Shown in pieces: positions 46,781 through 57,438 of a stretch of 64,000 nucleotides of DNA. Within the stretch, counting starts at the first letter, position 1, and the number at the start of each line of letters is the position of its first letter. Below the pieces are notes generated by a model that saw only the letters and a program-made list of their open reading frames with translations, was not told the DNA's origin and did not search any database. Both the position numbers and the translations under genes were made by a program. The stretch is taken from contig OX637398.1 of NCBI GenBank assembly GCA_951799425.1, positions 3,529,501 through 3,593,500 on the forward strand, read 5' to 3'. Source of the DNA: Ilex aquifolium (lineage: Eukaryota; Streptophyta; Magnoliopsida; Aquifoliales; Aquifoliaceae).

Positions 46781-48744
46781 ATGGCTTCTCCTTCTTCTTC
46801 ATTCGAAATCATGGAGCGAGTCTTCGGAAATGTTGAAGCAAGCGAAATTGACGGGGAGGAGGCCCAGCTCCTTGCTAGGCGTTTCGTTTTTCCCCCCGGC
46901 GTTATCGTACGTTCTGCGGACTTGCGCAGGTTTCACAGCTTGGTGGTTGGTGAAGCTTGCTTCTTCGAGGCCCCCTTTTCGCTAGGACTTCGGTTTCCCC
47001 TGCCCAGTTTGATACGAGAGGTCCTTCATTTTTTCAGTTTCTGTCCCGCCATGCTCCTCCCATCTGGCTGGGCGGTGCTACTGACCTTCATCGCGGCATG
47101 GGGAAGGATGTTTCCTCAGGCTAGGGCCAACTTGAGGGAGTTTCTTCACTTTTTCCGCCCCGAGGAGGTATCCGAGTTTTATCACTTCGTCCCCAGGCGA
47201 GGGGGAGAAATTCCCATCCGGGATCTCCCGCCGAATCCTGAGGGGTGGATAAGGAGATATTTCTTCATCTCTGGAGATGGCTGGGAGTTTGGTTCCCAGT
47301 TTCCGGGGTCCGCTAGAGTTCCTACCGCCTGGGGGGGCCGCAGAAACTTAAGTAAGCTTTTTACCTTGATTTTTGGCGGATGCTTGTTCTCGTGTACTAA
47401 CAGTGACACCGGTTCCTAATGCAGGAGAGCTCCCGCCCCTTGACTCTTCTGAGCAAGCCCGAGTTGACCAAGCCCGCGCTCGTCTACCCTTTTCTTATGT
47501 TGAGCTGTTGCATCCCGGAGTCCCCTTGGCGCCAGGTGATTGCATATAGACAATGCCCTTTATCTCTCTGCTCCTTAGTTCGGAACCTTGCTAATTTTTT
47601 GATCTTTGTATGCGTAGTTCCTTCCTACTTGGTGATGCAGCGCCACATGATCATGGAGCGCGTAGATGAAAGAAGGCGGGGTAGGGCCGTAGGACCCCCG
47701 GCGAAGAGGACGAGGTTGGAAGAGGGTACCACTTCTGGTGAGGTCCCTGTTCCGGCCGCCGAGGCTCCTGTTCTTGGATCCAGTGCTCCTGCTCCTTCTC
47801 CCGAGGCCCCGGAGTTGACATCTGAGCCGGTCGTCAGTGAAGCCACTGCGGGTACTGTGGCGATTGACCCCGTTGGAGGGCCTGTTCGGCGAGACACTAT
47901 TTTATCTGCTGCAGCTGGTTCCAGCTCGCTTCGTGCCCCCCGGGCCTCTATTGCTGACCCAGAGGCCGGCCTACTTCGGGACGTAAGTTTGAGTAGCCGG
48001 GCTTTGATGGAATTGATTCCCCGAGCTGATCTGCGTCGCTCCGTGGATCTTCCATTCCAAATCCGGAGCCGTGACGCCCTTCATGCCCTGCTGGAGGTAC
48101 GCCTTGGTTTTTTTTTTTTTTTTTTTTGTTTCGAACTTCTCGGTATCTTACATTGTCCCTTATGTTTTCAGTCGGCGACGCACGTCTGCGCTCTTGGGAG
48201 GGAAATCTTTATGCTGAGGAGCGATGTTCAGAGCAGAGGTGCCGAGGTTCTTGACGCCCGTCGGCAAGGCAACGAGCTGTTGCATTGGGGCTTGGCCACT
48301 GAGAGGGAATTGGAGCAGGTCCTCGAACAGCGGGCTCATACTTTCAGACAACTGATTGCCAGTACCTCTGCTGAAGTGTCTCTAAGGGACGAACTCGCCT
48401 GTTTAAAGGAAGAGCGGGAGGCTGACAAGGAAAAACTACTGAATGCAGCTGTTGCTCGCACTCTTATGGGAAATGAGCTAAGGGAGTCCCGGGCTGAGGC
48501 TGCCGAGCTTAATAAGTCTCTAGCTGCCGAACGCCAGCTTGTAGAAGATCAACGACAAGAGCTTGAAAAGGCGAGGCTGGAGGCGGCCACGGCTTTTGTC
48601 GACGGGTTCTTTAACTTTGCCGACCAGGCGATGGAGAGATATCCCGATCTAGACCTTGAGCAATTTCAGCCAAGGTTTGATGCTTCTTCAAGTGGCGGGG
48701 CTCCTGATGTTACTGATGCTACCCCTCCTGCAGATCGGTCTTGA
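46781..48744 (+). CDS. Antisense unit II of the LTR element
   Basis: Second unit of the same family, plus strand. The block 46781-47350 starts MASPSSSFEIMERV and carries the domain with FSLGLRFPLPSL, LLPSGWAVLLTF and YFFISGDGWEF. An intron-like gap follows. The block 47425-48744 has a Pro/Ser/Glu-rich linker, a T-rich intron-like gap near 48096-48171 and a long coiled coil (about 48260-48600). It ends in FVDGFFNFADQAMERYPDLD, which matches the end of unit I. Similarity to unit I at both ends, with a diverged middle, indicates an old internal duplication. Function unknown. Confidence 0.7.
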
Positions 48745-49210
48745 GAACCGGGATCTTCATAGCTGATATTTTTTGTAACCTTCTTCTTTAGTTGACGTAT
48801 TTTGTAGTAGAACTTCCTTTTTTGGAATGGAAAACCAAACTTGTGGTGCTCTTGTTAGTTGTTCCTTGTGTTATATACTCCTGTGCCCCCCTACTCCGAG
48901 GAGGCCTTGGCCTGTTTGGAGTAGTATTATTTCTTGAGGTCTGGGCTTCCTTACTTGGATTTGCTGCAAGTACCTGCCATAAGTTACGTATGTATACGTT
49001 TTTTTTTTTTTTTTTTTTTTTTTTTTGAACAATATTTGACTTGGATTTAAGCCAGCCCCCCAGGCGGCTTACCAACTGCTTCGTAAGTTGAGCGAATATT
49101 CAATGCTGCTTTCATTGCGGGATCTCAACAGTCATCTTTGGACACTATTAATACCTGTTTGTCTTATCGCTTTTCAGAAAGGCTTTCTGTGTTCTCGTAC
49201 TTTTGCAGCG
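48745..49210. other. Spacer between antisense units II and III
   Basis: Contains a T run at 49000-49026 and an open stretch from 49088 that precedes the better start of unit III at 49211. No clear TATA box seen. Confidence 0.5.
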
Positions 49211-50275
49211 ATGGATTCTTCTCCCCTTTTCAAGCAGCGAGCCCGTGAGTCACTCAAGGGAGACTGGTGTTCTATCTTTCTTCTTCCTTCTCAGCTTACG
49301 GGCGCGGAAGCTGCTGATTTGAAGGAACAATACGACCTTCCGGCAGATCTGGGAGTTAGGGCTCCTACTCCTGATGAACCTTGCAGTATGCCTATTCCGG
49401 GCGAGGTCTCTTTTTTTGTGGATGCGTTTGAGTTTGGTCTTCGACTCCCTCTTCATCCAGATTTCGCCCGGATCTTGTCTCATCATGGACTGTGTCCTTC
49501 TCGTCTTTCCCCCCAGGGGTGGGCTACCATGGTCAGTTTCTTCATTTTCTGGCGTATGCAAGGTTTTGAAGCCTTTCCAACAGTTTCCGAGTTCTTCTAC
49601 TTCCTTGATCTCTCTTTCGACTTTCCTCCTTTCTTCAGCTCTCTCTCTTTTAAGTGGTATTTTCATCCACCATTGATTGCTGATATTCCCACTTCCCCTG
49701 AGGGGTGGTCTAGACGCTTCTGTTTCGTCTCGGGGGACTCCTGGGAATCTGCCGTAGGGACTGAAGGACATGTTTGGGTTCCTCGTTCTTGGACGAGCTT
49801 TCGGGAGAGAGGTAGCCACAAACGGGCTAATCCACTTCCTTGATCTCCACCCTTTTTTTTTTGTCTGAACAGTAATCAACTTTGCTAACCTTTTATGTGC
49901 TGTGCAGGTATTCCAGCTCTTACTCCATTGGAGACCTTTCATGTTGGAATGGTGGAGAAAGCTTCTCCCCGTCCTTACTCTGCTCTTGTTACTCCCCAGA
50001 ACCTAATCCGTTACGGGATCGGGGGAAGCTCAACCAGGATTCAGTGCTCGCTCTCCTTTGTTGATGAGCCTGAGGAGGCGGATCCGGAGGATACTGAGGT
50101 GGAGGTCCTGAAGAGGAAGTTGGCGGAGGTGGAGAGAGAGAGAGATCTTCTGAAGGAGGAGAATGCCAGGCTTAAGGTGGCGGCTGTTCGACTTCAGAAG
50201 GCGGAGGAGGGAGATACCCCGATGGAGGGGGTGGCTGAGGAAACTTTAGGAGGGGTAGGAGGCCAGGGGGCCTGA
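49211..50275 (+). CDS. Antisense unit III of the LTR element
   Basis: Third unit, plus strand. The block 49211-49843 starts MDSSPLFKQRARESLKGDW and carries the domain with FEFGLRLPLHPDF, LSPQGWATMVSF and FCFVSGDSWES. After a T-rich intron-like gap, the block 49908-50275 holds a short coiled coil (VEVLKRKLAEVERERDLLKEE) and an acidic Gly-rich end. It lacks the FVxGFxN...LDL tail shared by units I and II. Function unknown. Confidence 0.7.
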
Positions 50276-50469
50276 TTTTTGTATAACTTCTATGTACTTG
50301 TTCCTTTCGAACTGTTCACTCATGGTGAAATAGAATTCCGGGCTTTTGTTTCCCAGTTTTGTCTGTTGTTGTTTTTTTTTTGCTAAGTAATGTGGTCATC
50401 TGTTGAACTGGGAAAACTGCCTGTTTTGAGTTATCGAGCTTTCAAACTCGTTGTCTTTCTGTAGAACTT

Positions 50470-51066
50470 GAGCTTACGAGCCCTTAGGCTTACGAGCCCT
50501 TCGACTGAAAAGTCTGTAGTTCCTGAGCTTACGAGCTCTTGGGCTTACGAGCCCTTAGACTGAAAAGTCTGTAGTTCCTGAGCTTACGAGCTCTTAGGCT
50601 TGCGAGCCCTTAAACTGAAAAGTCTGCAGTTCCTGAGCTTACGAGCTCTTAGGCTTACGAGCCCTTAGACTGAAAAGTCTGTAGTTCCTGAGCTTACGAG
50701 CTCTTAGGCTTACGAGCCCTTAGACTGAAAAGTCTGCAGTTCCTGAGCTTACGAGCTCTTAGGCTTACGAGCCCTTAGACTGAAAAGTCTGCAGTTCCTG
50801 AGCTTACGAGCTCTTAGGCTTACGAGCCCTTAGACTGAAAAGTCTGCAGTTCCTGAGCTTACGAGCTCTTAGGCTTACGAGCCCTTAGACTGAAAAGTCT
50901 GTAGTTCCTGAGCTTACGAGCTCTTAGGCTTACGAGCCCTTAGACTGAAAAGTCTGCAGTTCCTGAGCTTACGAGCTCTTAGGCTTACGAGCCCTTAGAC
51001 TGAAGAGTCTGCAGTTCCTGAGCTTACGAGCTCTTAGGCTTACGAGCCCTTAGACTGAAAAGTCTG
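50470..51066. repeat. 55-bp minisatellite, about 11 units
   Basis: Units of 55 bp with the parts GAGCTTACGAGCTCTTAGG, CTTACGAGCCCTTAGAC and TGAAAAGTCTG, nearly uniform over 600 bp. It lies just past the pol stop on the element's own strand. Variable tandem repeats in this 3' untranslated zone are known for Tat/Ogre elements and can seed satellites. Confidence 0.95.
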
Positions 51067-51165
51067 TTGATACTGTGCGGTGCAAACTTTCAGAAAACTT
51101 TAGTATCTCTTCATTGATAAAATCGGATCTTTTTACAATAACTCTTCTTCCTTCACGAGAAGGCT

Positions 51166-54100
51166 CTATTGGTAATATCGTTTCAAGTGGTCCGCATTCC
51201 ACGAGTGCTGCAGGTCCCTGCCTTCCTCAGTTTGTAGCTGGTAGTTCCCAGGTCGGATGATCCTTTTCACCACGTATGGCCCTTCCCAGTTTGGTCCCAA
51301 CTTGCCGTGGGCCGGGTCTTTCCTGGCTGGGAGCAATTTTTTCAACACTAGATCTCCTGGTTTAAAGCCTCTGCTTCTTACTCGTTTGTTATAGTACCTT
51401 GCCGTACTCCTTTGATAGGAGGAGACTCGTTGTAGGGCCTCGTCTCTCTTCTCGTCCAGGAGGTCAAGGTTGACCAGCAGGGATCTTTCGTTCTGTGTTG
51501 GATTGAACAATTCGGTTCTCGCGGTGGACACCCCTACTTCTACGGGAGCCATGGCCTCTGTTCCGAATGCCAGACTGAAAGGGGTTTCGCCAGTCGCAGT
51601 TCGGGTAGTTGTTCGGTACGCCCATAACACTGCGGGGAGGTAGTCTACCCATTGGGACTTAGACGCCTCCAACCTGGTCTTGAGTGCCAGTTTGATGGTT
51701 CTGATGGTCACCTCGGCTTGCCCGTTAGACTGCGGGTGGGCTGGTGCCGAGAAGAAATTTTTGATTCCCAAATTGCTACAGAAATTGATGAACATAGGAT
51801 TGTCGAACTGTTTCCCGTTATCCGAGACCACTGCTCTGGGGACTCCGAAGCGGCAAATTATGGATTTCCAAACGAAACTCTTGACCTTCTGAGCTGTGAT
51901 TTTTGCCAGAGGTTCGGCTTCGGCCCACTTGGTAAAATAGTCTACTGCGACCACGACAAACTTGCACTGCCCAACTCCTACTGGTAGGGGTCCTAAGATG
52001 TCCAATCCCCACTGTTGAAAGGGCCAAGGGCTGACCACCGGGGTGAGGAGTTCAGGTGGGCAGTGTGGCAGGTTCCCATGAAGCTGACAAGCTTGGCATT
52101 TCTTCACTATTTCTTTGGCGTCCTTGGACATAGTCGGCCAGAAGTAGCCTTGCCGTAGGGCTTTGCTGGCTAATGTCTTTGCACCGATGTGATTGCCACA
52201 CATGCCTTCATGGATTTCTCTCAGGATGTAGTTTGCTTCCGTTCCTGACACACATTTCATTAAGGGAAAAGAAAAACCTCTTTTGTATAGATTACCTTGG
52301 ATCAGTGTGAACCTTGCCGCCCTGGTTCTTAGTTTGGAGGCGCTTTTCGGGTCCTCTGGCAGTACTCCGTCCTGTAAGAAGGATATGATGGGGTCCATCC
52401 ATGAAGCCTCTTCTTCAACTGGCATAGCCTGGGCTTCCGTGGCTGCTTCGTCCTCAGGCTGAATGCTGGGGCGAGCTAGGACTTCGATGGGCGTTTGCCC
52501 TGGTAAGTCTTTACTGCCGGTAGTGGCCAGCTTGGCAAGGGCGTCCGCCCGCTGATTGGCTTCTCTGGGGATTTGGATGAGCTCGGCTGAGACGAATTTC
52601 CTCAGTAGTCTTTGCACTTCTGTTAGGTACAGCGCCATCTTCTCATCCCGGGCGGCATATTCTTCTTCGACTTGCCTGACTACCAGTTGCGAGTCACTGT
52701 ACACCACGATCTGTTGAGCTTCCATTGAAAGGGCCAAGTTCAGACCCGCTATGAGGGCTTCATACTCGGCTTCGTTGTTGGATGCCTGAAAGTCGAACCT
52801 CAAGGCATACTCCAGGTCATATCCTTCTGGTGATGTCAGGATGAGCCCGGCACCACTTCCCTGCACGTTTGAAGCCCCATCTACGCTTAATTTCCAGGTC
52901 GGAAGGTCGGAGACATGGTCTTGGCTTTCTTCGTTCTCCTCGGGTGGGGAGGTAAACTCGGCGAGAAAGTCTGCCAGGACTTGTCCTTTGATGGCGGTCC
53001 TAGGCTTGAACTTGACATCAAATTCGCTAAGCTCCATTGCCCACTTTATCAGCCGTCCCGAGGCTTCGGGTTTGTGCAGGACCTGCCTCATCGGCTGGTC
53101 TGTTGGGACTTCGATGGTGTGCGCCTGAAAATATGGTCTTAACCTCCGAGCGGCGACTAGCAGGGCCAGCACGAGCTTTTCCATCTTTGGATATCTTTCT
53201 TCGGCGCCTCGAAGGGCTTTACTGCAGAAGTAGACCGGCAGCTGGATCCGGTCTTTGTCTCTGACCAGTGCGGCGCTGACCGAGAAGTCTGAGACCGCGA
53301 GGTAGAGTGTCAGAACTTCTCCCTCTTGAGGGCTTACCAGCACGGGTGTGGACGCTAGGTAGACCTTTAGGGCCTGGAAGGCTTCTTCGCATTTTTCATC
53401 CCACTGGAAGGCTGCTTTAAGAACCTTGAAGAACGGCTGACATTTATCGCTAGAGCGCGATACGAAGCGGTTGAGCGCGGCTATTCTCCCTGTTAGGCGC
53501 TGGATTTCTCTGGTGGTGGTGGGGGGCTTCATTTCGAGGACCGCTCTCACCTTTTCTGGGTTTGCCTCGATGCCTCGGCTGTTGACTATGAAGCCCAAAA
53601 ACTTTCCTGCTGACACCCCGAAGGCGCATTTTGCGGGGTTCAGCTTCATTCGGTATCTCCTCATGATCTCGAACGACTCCCTGAGGTGCTGAATGTGGGC
53701 CTCGGCTTTAAGCGATTTCACCAGCATATCATCTATATATACTTCCATGGTTAAGCCTAGTTTCTCTCTGAACATTCGATTAACCAACCTCTGGTAGGTG
53801 GCTCCCGCGTTTTTCAGTCCGAATGGCATCACCTGGTAGCAAAAGGTCCCCTGTTCTGTGACGAAGGAGGTCTTTTCTTGGTCACTTGGGTCCATCCGGA
53901 TTTGGTTGTATCCTGAGAAGGCATCCATGAAGCTCAGGAGCTCGTGACCGGCTGTCGCGTCGACTATGAGGTCAATCCGAGGCAGTGGGAAACTATCCTT
54001 TGGGCATGCTCGGTTGAGGTCCGTGAAATCGATGCAGAGCCGCCATTTGCCGTTCACTTTCTTCACCAGGACGACGTTAGCTAGCCAGGTCGGATAGTCG

Positions 54101-56700
54101 ACTTCTCTGATGGCATTGGCGCGTGATAGTTTGTCTACCTCTTCATTGATCGCCCTTTGCCTGTCTGGCGCAAAGCTTCTCCTCTTCTGCCTTACCGGTT
54201 TGCAATTGGGATCGACGCTGAGACGGTGCACGATCACAGCGGGGTCTATCCCCTCCATGTCTTCTTGTTTCCAAGCGAAGGCGTCGGCGTTTTCTTTTAG
54301 GAAGGAGATGAGTTTCTCCTTGATGACTGGTAACAGCGTGGAGCCCACAAAGACCACGTGCTCCGGGTCCTCCCCCAGCTGCACTGGCTCCAACTGTTCT
54401 GAGGGGGAAGGTCGGGCTTCCACCTCATCCCTCATATCCAAGTCCTCCAGCTGCACTGACTCCACCTCCTTCTGCCGCATGGAGGCCACGTAGCATTCCC
54501 TGGCGAGGCGTTGGTCCCCTCTCACCACCCCCACTCCACTTTCGGTTGGGAACTTCATCACCAAGTGATACGCAGAGGGCACTGCCTTAATGGAGTTGAG
54601 GGACGGCCTCCCCAACAAGACGTTGTAGGCAGACGGGGCGTCCACCACTAGGAAACGGGTGGTGGTGGTGACTTGGCAGGGTGGGTCTCCTATGGTGAGG
54701 ACCAGCGGTAGTGATCCGACTGGCAGGACTCTTTCTCCCGAGAATCCTAAGAGGTGGGTTTTCACGGGTTCCAGTCTCGACCTCTCTATTCCAAGCTTCT
54801 CGAAGGCCGCCAAGAAGATGATATCTGCTGAGCTGCCGTTATCAACTAGCACCCGATGTATGGTCTTGTTTGCTATGATTGCTTTTATGACTAAAGGGTC
54901 ATCGTGAGGGTGCTGGCATCCTTCTAGGTCTGCATCCGAGAAGGTGATTTCTACATCTCGGCGGGGCACTTTGCTGACAGCCTGAACCGTGAGGAAGTCG
55001 TCTGACCGGGCCTTTCTGGCGTGCGCTTTCCGAGCTGAGATTGATTCGCCTCCGCCGGCGAAACCTCCGGAGATGACTCGGATCTCTCCGATGGCTTGTT
55101 GATGTTGCGGTGGCTCGGCTACAGCTCGGGCTTCTCGCCCTTGATTGTTCTGTTCTCTCTGCTCCCCTGTTATGTAGTGGCGGAGATGGCCTCTCTGAAT
55201 TAAGTATTCGATCTCCTTTTTCAACTGGATGCAGTCGTTCGTCTCGTGGCCTGTGTCTCTATGGTAAGCGCAGTACTTGGTGGCATCCCTTCTACCGGGG
55301 TCGGACTTCATCCGTGGTGGCCACCGTACGAACCTCTCGTTCTGCACCTCATGAAGAACCTGGGCTATTGAGGTGACGAGGGGTGGGAGCCGTGCTGGCG
55401 CATACCGCTGTTGCAGTTCCTGGGGAGGAGGTCCCAGGCGATCTCGTACGTTCCCTCTCCTCTTAGGGGAAGGTTCTCTCCCTCTTCTTGGGGAGCGATC
55501 CCTCCTCGGAGATCGGTCGCGTCTCTTTTCCTTCTTGGGACTGTGATCCCTCCGTCTCTTCTCTCCGTCCGTCGTCGCCGTACTCCCCTTCAGGCGAAGG
55601 GCCTCTTCGCCGTTTATGTACTTCTCGGCTTTCGCCAACACTTCGGCCATGGTGGCTTGAGGATTCTTCGCAATCGAGAAGAGAAGATCCTTGGACTGGA
55701 CCCCAAGTCCGGACATGAAGGTCGTCAACGCGAACTTGTCGTCCACGCTTTCTACCTTCAGGCACTCCTGGTTGAAGCGTTGTACGTAGCTTCGGAGGGA
55801 CTCGTTGGGTCCCTGTTTTATGCTCAGTAGGTGGTAGGACGGCTTCCTATAAGTTCTTGCCCCGATGAAGTGGGACACGAACTGTATGGACAGTTCTCTG
55901 AAGGACGAGATCGACGCTGGTCGTATCTGGTTAAACCAGGCTATAGCCGACCCTCTGAGGGTGATGGCAAATGCCCGGCAGCGGATAGGATCCGGGTATC
56001 CTTGAAGCTCCATCTGATTCTTATACAGGTTTAGATGGTCAACGGGGTCTTTGGTCCCGTCAAATGCCTCTATCGAAGGAGTCCGGAATTTTTGAGGGAG
56101 GGGGAAATGGAGGACTTCTGGGGCGAATGGTGACTCCGTTTGCTGAACCAAAGCGTCCATGGTGTCGGGGGTCCGCCCCTTAACCACTTCTTTCATATTG
56201 CCTAGTTCTCGCTGGAGCTCACGGATTTCCTGCTCCCAAGCATGGTCCTTCATGTTCTGGGGGTAGGGCCTATCTTCTTGGTAGGCGGCCCTTGCCCTGC
56301 TCTGAGCTTCGTCGTCCCGCTCTTCGGGATGTCTTCTTCGGTGGTTTTCGCCAGAATGGCTGCGCTCATGGAGCTCAGTTATCCCGTTGGGCGGAACTTG
56401 TCTTTCTTGGAGCGGGGGATCGTCGCCGTGCTCTTCTTGGAGCGGAGGTGGCTCTTGTCGAGCCGGGGGAAATCGGGGAAGAGGGAACTGATGAGCCTGT
56501 ATCCAATCCATCAGCTCCTGGTTTTGTTTCATCAGCTGTATTGTAGTTCTATGGCACGTTTCTAGTTCGTTGAGGGGTGGGAGGTTCGTCGCTGGGGGGT
56601 GACCCTCAGCGTCCTCCATGTGCGTCGGAAAGTTTTCCGGCAAGTTTGGGTGGCCTTGAGGATTGGCTGGAGCTTTACTCATATTCCGAGTGGAGACCAT
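51166..56700 (-). CDS. Gag-Pol polyprotein of the Tat-type LTR element
   Basis: One open frame of about 1,844 residues from ATG 56700 (the frame extends to 56718 without another ATG; MSKAP at 56682 is an alternative start). Domains in order: Gag (~205-375); Arg/Ser-rich stretch; a CAYH...H....C zinc-knuckle-like motif (~477-490); protease with DNGSSADIIF (~620); reverse transcriptase (~875-1055) with YIDD at 988; RNase H (~1125-1245); second, archaeal-like RNase H (~1270-1390) with SVDGAS and YSDSQLV; integrase with an HHCC zinc site (~1497-1538), a D-D-35-E core (D1567, D1627, E1663) and a GPY module (~1808). No chromodomain is seen. Gag and pol in a single frame and dual RNase H fit the Tat lineage. 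Confidence 0.95.
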   Translation of the reverse strand: MVSTRNMSKAPANPQGHPNLPENFPTHMEDAEGHPPATNLPPLNELETCHRTTIQLMKQNQELMDWIQAHQFPLPRFPPARQEPPPLQEEHGDDPPLQERQVPPNGITELHERSHSGENHRRRHPEERDDEAQSRARAAYQEDRPYPQNMKDHAWEQEIRELQRELGNMKEVVKGRTPDTMDALVQQTESPFAPEVLHFPLPQKFRTPSIEAFDGTKDPVDHLNLYKNQMELQGYPDPIRCRAFAITLRGSAIAWFNQIRPASISSFRELSIQFVSHFIGARTYRKPSYHLLSIKQGPNESLRSYVQRFNQECLKVESVDDKFALTTFMSGLGVQSKDLLFSIAKNPQATMAEVLAKAEKYINGEEALRLKGSTATTDGEKRRRDHSPKKEKRRDRSPRRDRSPRRGREPSPKRRGNVRDRLGPPPQELQQRYAPARLPPLVTSIAQVLHEVQNERFVRWPPRMKSDPGRRDATKYCAYHRDTGHETNDCIQLKKEIEYLIQRGHLRHYITGEQREQNNQGREARAVAEPPQHQQAIGEIRVISGGFAGGGESISARKAHARKARSDDFLTVQAVSKVPRRDVEITFSDADLEGCQHPHDDPLVIKAIIANKTIHRVLVDNGSSADIIFLAAFEKLGIERSRLEPVKTHLLGFSGERVLPVGSLPLVLTIGDPPCQVTTTTRFLVVDAPSAYNVLLGRPSLNSIKAVPSAYHLVMKFPTESGVGVVRGDQRLARECYVASMRQKEVESVQLEDLDMRDEVEARPSPSEQLEPVQLGEDPEHVVFVGSTLLPVIKEKLISFLKENADAFAWKQEDMEGIDPAVIVHRLSVDPNCKPVRQKRRSFAPDRQRAINEEVDKLSRANAIREVDYPTWLANVVLVKKVNGKWRLCIDFTDLNRACPKDSFPLPRIDLIVDATAGHELLSFMDAFSGYNQIRMDPSDQEKTSFVTEQGTFCYQVMPFGLKNAGATYQRLVNRMFREKLGLTMEVYIDDMLVKSLKAEAHIQHLRESFEIMRRYRMKLNPAKCAFGVSAGKFLGFIVNSRGIEANPEKVRAVLEMKPPTTTREIQRLTGRIAALNRFVSRSSDKCQPFFKVLKAAFQWDEKCEEAFQALKVYLASTPVLVSPQEGEVLTLYLAVSDFSVSAALVRDKDRIQLPVYFCSKALRGAEERYPKMEKLVLALLVAARRLRPYFQAHTIEVPTDQPMRQVLHKPEASGRLIKWAMELSEFDVKFKPRTAIKGQVLADFLAEFTSPPEENEESQDHVSDLPTWKLSVDGASNVQGSGAGLILTSPEGYDLEYALRFDFQASNNEAEYEALIAGLNLALSMEAQQIVVYSDSQLVVRQVEEEYAARDEKMALYLTEVQRLLRKFVSAELIQIPREANQRADALAKLATTGSKDLPGQTPIEVLARPSIQPEDEAATEAQAMPVEEEASWMDPIISFLQDGVLPEDPKSASKLRTRAARFTLIQGNLYKRGFSFPLMKCVSGTEANYILREIHEGMCGNHIGAKTLASKALRQGYFWPTMSKDAKEIVKKCQACQLHGNLPHCPPELLTPVVSPWPFQQWGLDILGPLPVGVGQCKFVVVAVDYFTKWAEAEPLAKITAQKVKSFVWKSIICRFGVPRAVVSDNGKQFDNPMFINFCSNLGIKNFFSAPAHPQSNGQAEVTIRTIKLALKTRLEASKSQWVDYLPAVLWAYRTTTRTATGETPFSLAFGTEAMAPVEVGVSTARTELFNPTQNERSLLVNLDLLDEKRDEALQRVSSYQRSTARYYNKRVRSRGFKPGDLVLKKLLPARKDPAHGKLGPNWEGPYVVKRIIRPGNYQLQTEEGRDLQHSWNADHLKRYYQ

Positions 56701-56737
56701 CAAGTATATAAGATTCACAAGAGAACGACGAAAACCG

Positions 56738-56755
56738 TTCCCACAGACGGCGCCA
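56738..56755 (-). other. Primer-binding site
   Basis: The minus strand reads TGGCGCCGTCTGTGGGAA two bases inside the 5' LTR. This is the form of primer-binding site usual in plant Tat-type elements; I did not match it to a specific tRNA. Confidence 0.75.
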
Positions 56756-56757
56756 AC

Positions 56758-57438
56758 TGATGGCTCCTCGGAAATTAATCCCTCCGGCCCAAGTGGATCT
56801 TGTGTTTTTGGGTTTGTTTTTACGAAATTGGTTCTCTAAGGAGATTGCTGTTAAACTATGGCAGGCAACTGATATAAGTGGTTCACCCTAGCCGAAGAGC
56901 TTGGGTTACGTCCACTGTAATGGAGGCTCTTGCTCCTTGACTGTGTATATTGAATCTGGCTGACTACTAGGAAATTATGGGCGCAGGGCCATATACAGTG
57001 TTTTCCGTTTGTCTGGTCTAGGGTACTGGGGAGGAAAGTCTGGAACTGGATGCCTCCCTCTCTTCTACTGTTCTATTTATATCCCCCCTTTTCTTAGGGT
57101 TTCTTTTTCTTCCTCTCTTTGATCTTGTGGGGACCGTTCGTCCTTTTCCTGCAAGCCATTCTGACCGCCGGCGATGCTGTGCCCACGATTGCCAGTGTTC
57201 GTTCGGCTCCACCTCTCTCTGTTTTTTGCAGGGAGTAACTCTGAGAAATCAGAGCCGGTTTCCTTTGTCCTTGGAGCACGTGGCATAATAGGCTTTAACT
57301 CGGGTCGTGGGCTAAGAGACGAATACGGGCCGGTTGGGACCATTCCTTCTTGGGCTTTGGAGCTTTCACCCAACATTTTCCGGAGGTCTTTGGGCTTGGT
57401 CCTAAGGGCGGCCCAGGCCCAAAAACCTATCCTCATCA
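56758..57438 (-). repeat. 5' LTR
   Basis: 681 bp. The minus strand starts TGATGAGGATAGG and ends GGAGCCATCA. Only one difference from the 3' LTR was seen. Confidence 0.95.
57073..57082 (-). promoter_or_regulatory. LTR promoter TATA box
   Basis: ATATAAATAG on the minus strand about 356 bp into the 5' LTR, placing the U3/R border near 57045 if spacing is normal. Confidence 0.65.

Larger units (their letters stand above)
42658..57438 (-). mobile_element. Ty3/gypsy LTR retrotransposon, Tat/Ogre type, looks whole
   Basis: 14,781 bp on the minus strand, flanked by a perfect 5-bp TSD GTATT (42653-42657 and 57439-57443) and inserted in a Helitron. Order from its 5' end: LTR, primer-binding site, gag-pol, minisatellite, a ~7-kb region with three antisense gene-like units, polypurine tract, LTR. 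Two RNase H domains and a long 3' region with extra reading frames are marks of the Tat lineage. The two LTRs show one difference in 681 bp, which at usual plant rates (0.7-1.5e-8 per site per year) means roughly 50-100 thousand years or less. It appears whole, with no break seen in gag-pol. Confidence 0.95.

Noticed and set aside
49250-49942. 230-residue minus-strand open frame
   Set aside because: It is the shadow of antisense unit III, and its Lys/Arg-rich composition matches no family.
50470-51066. CRISPR-like direct-repeat array
   Set aside because: The units are contiguous without unique spacers and lie inside a plant LTR retrotransposon; this is a minisatellite.
51464-56565. Plus-strand open frames of 60-140 residues opposite gag-pol
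   Set aside because: Shadows of the long polyprotein frame, with no recognisable domains.
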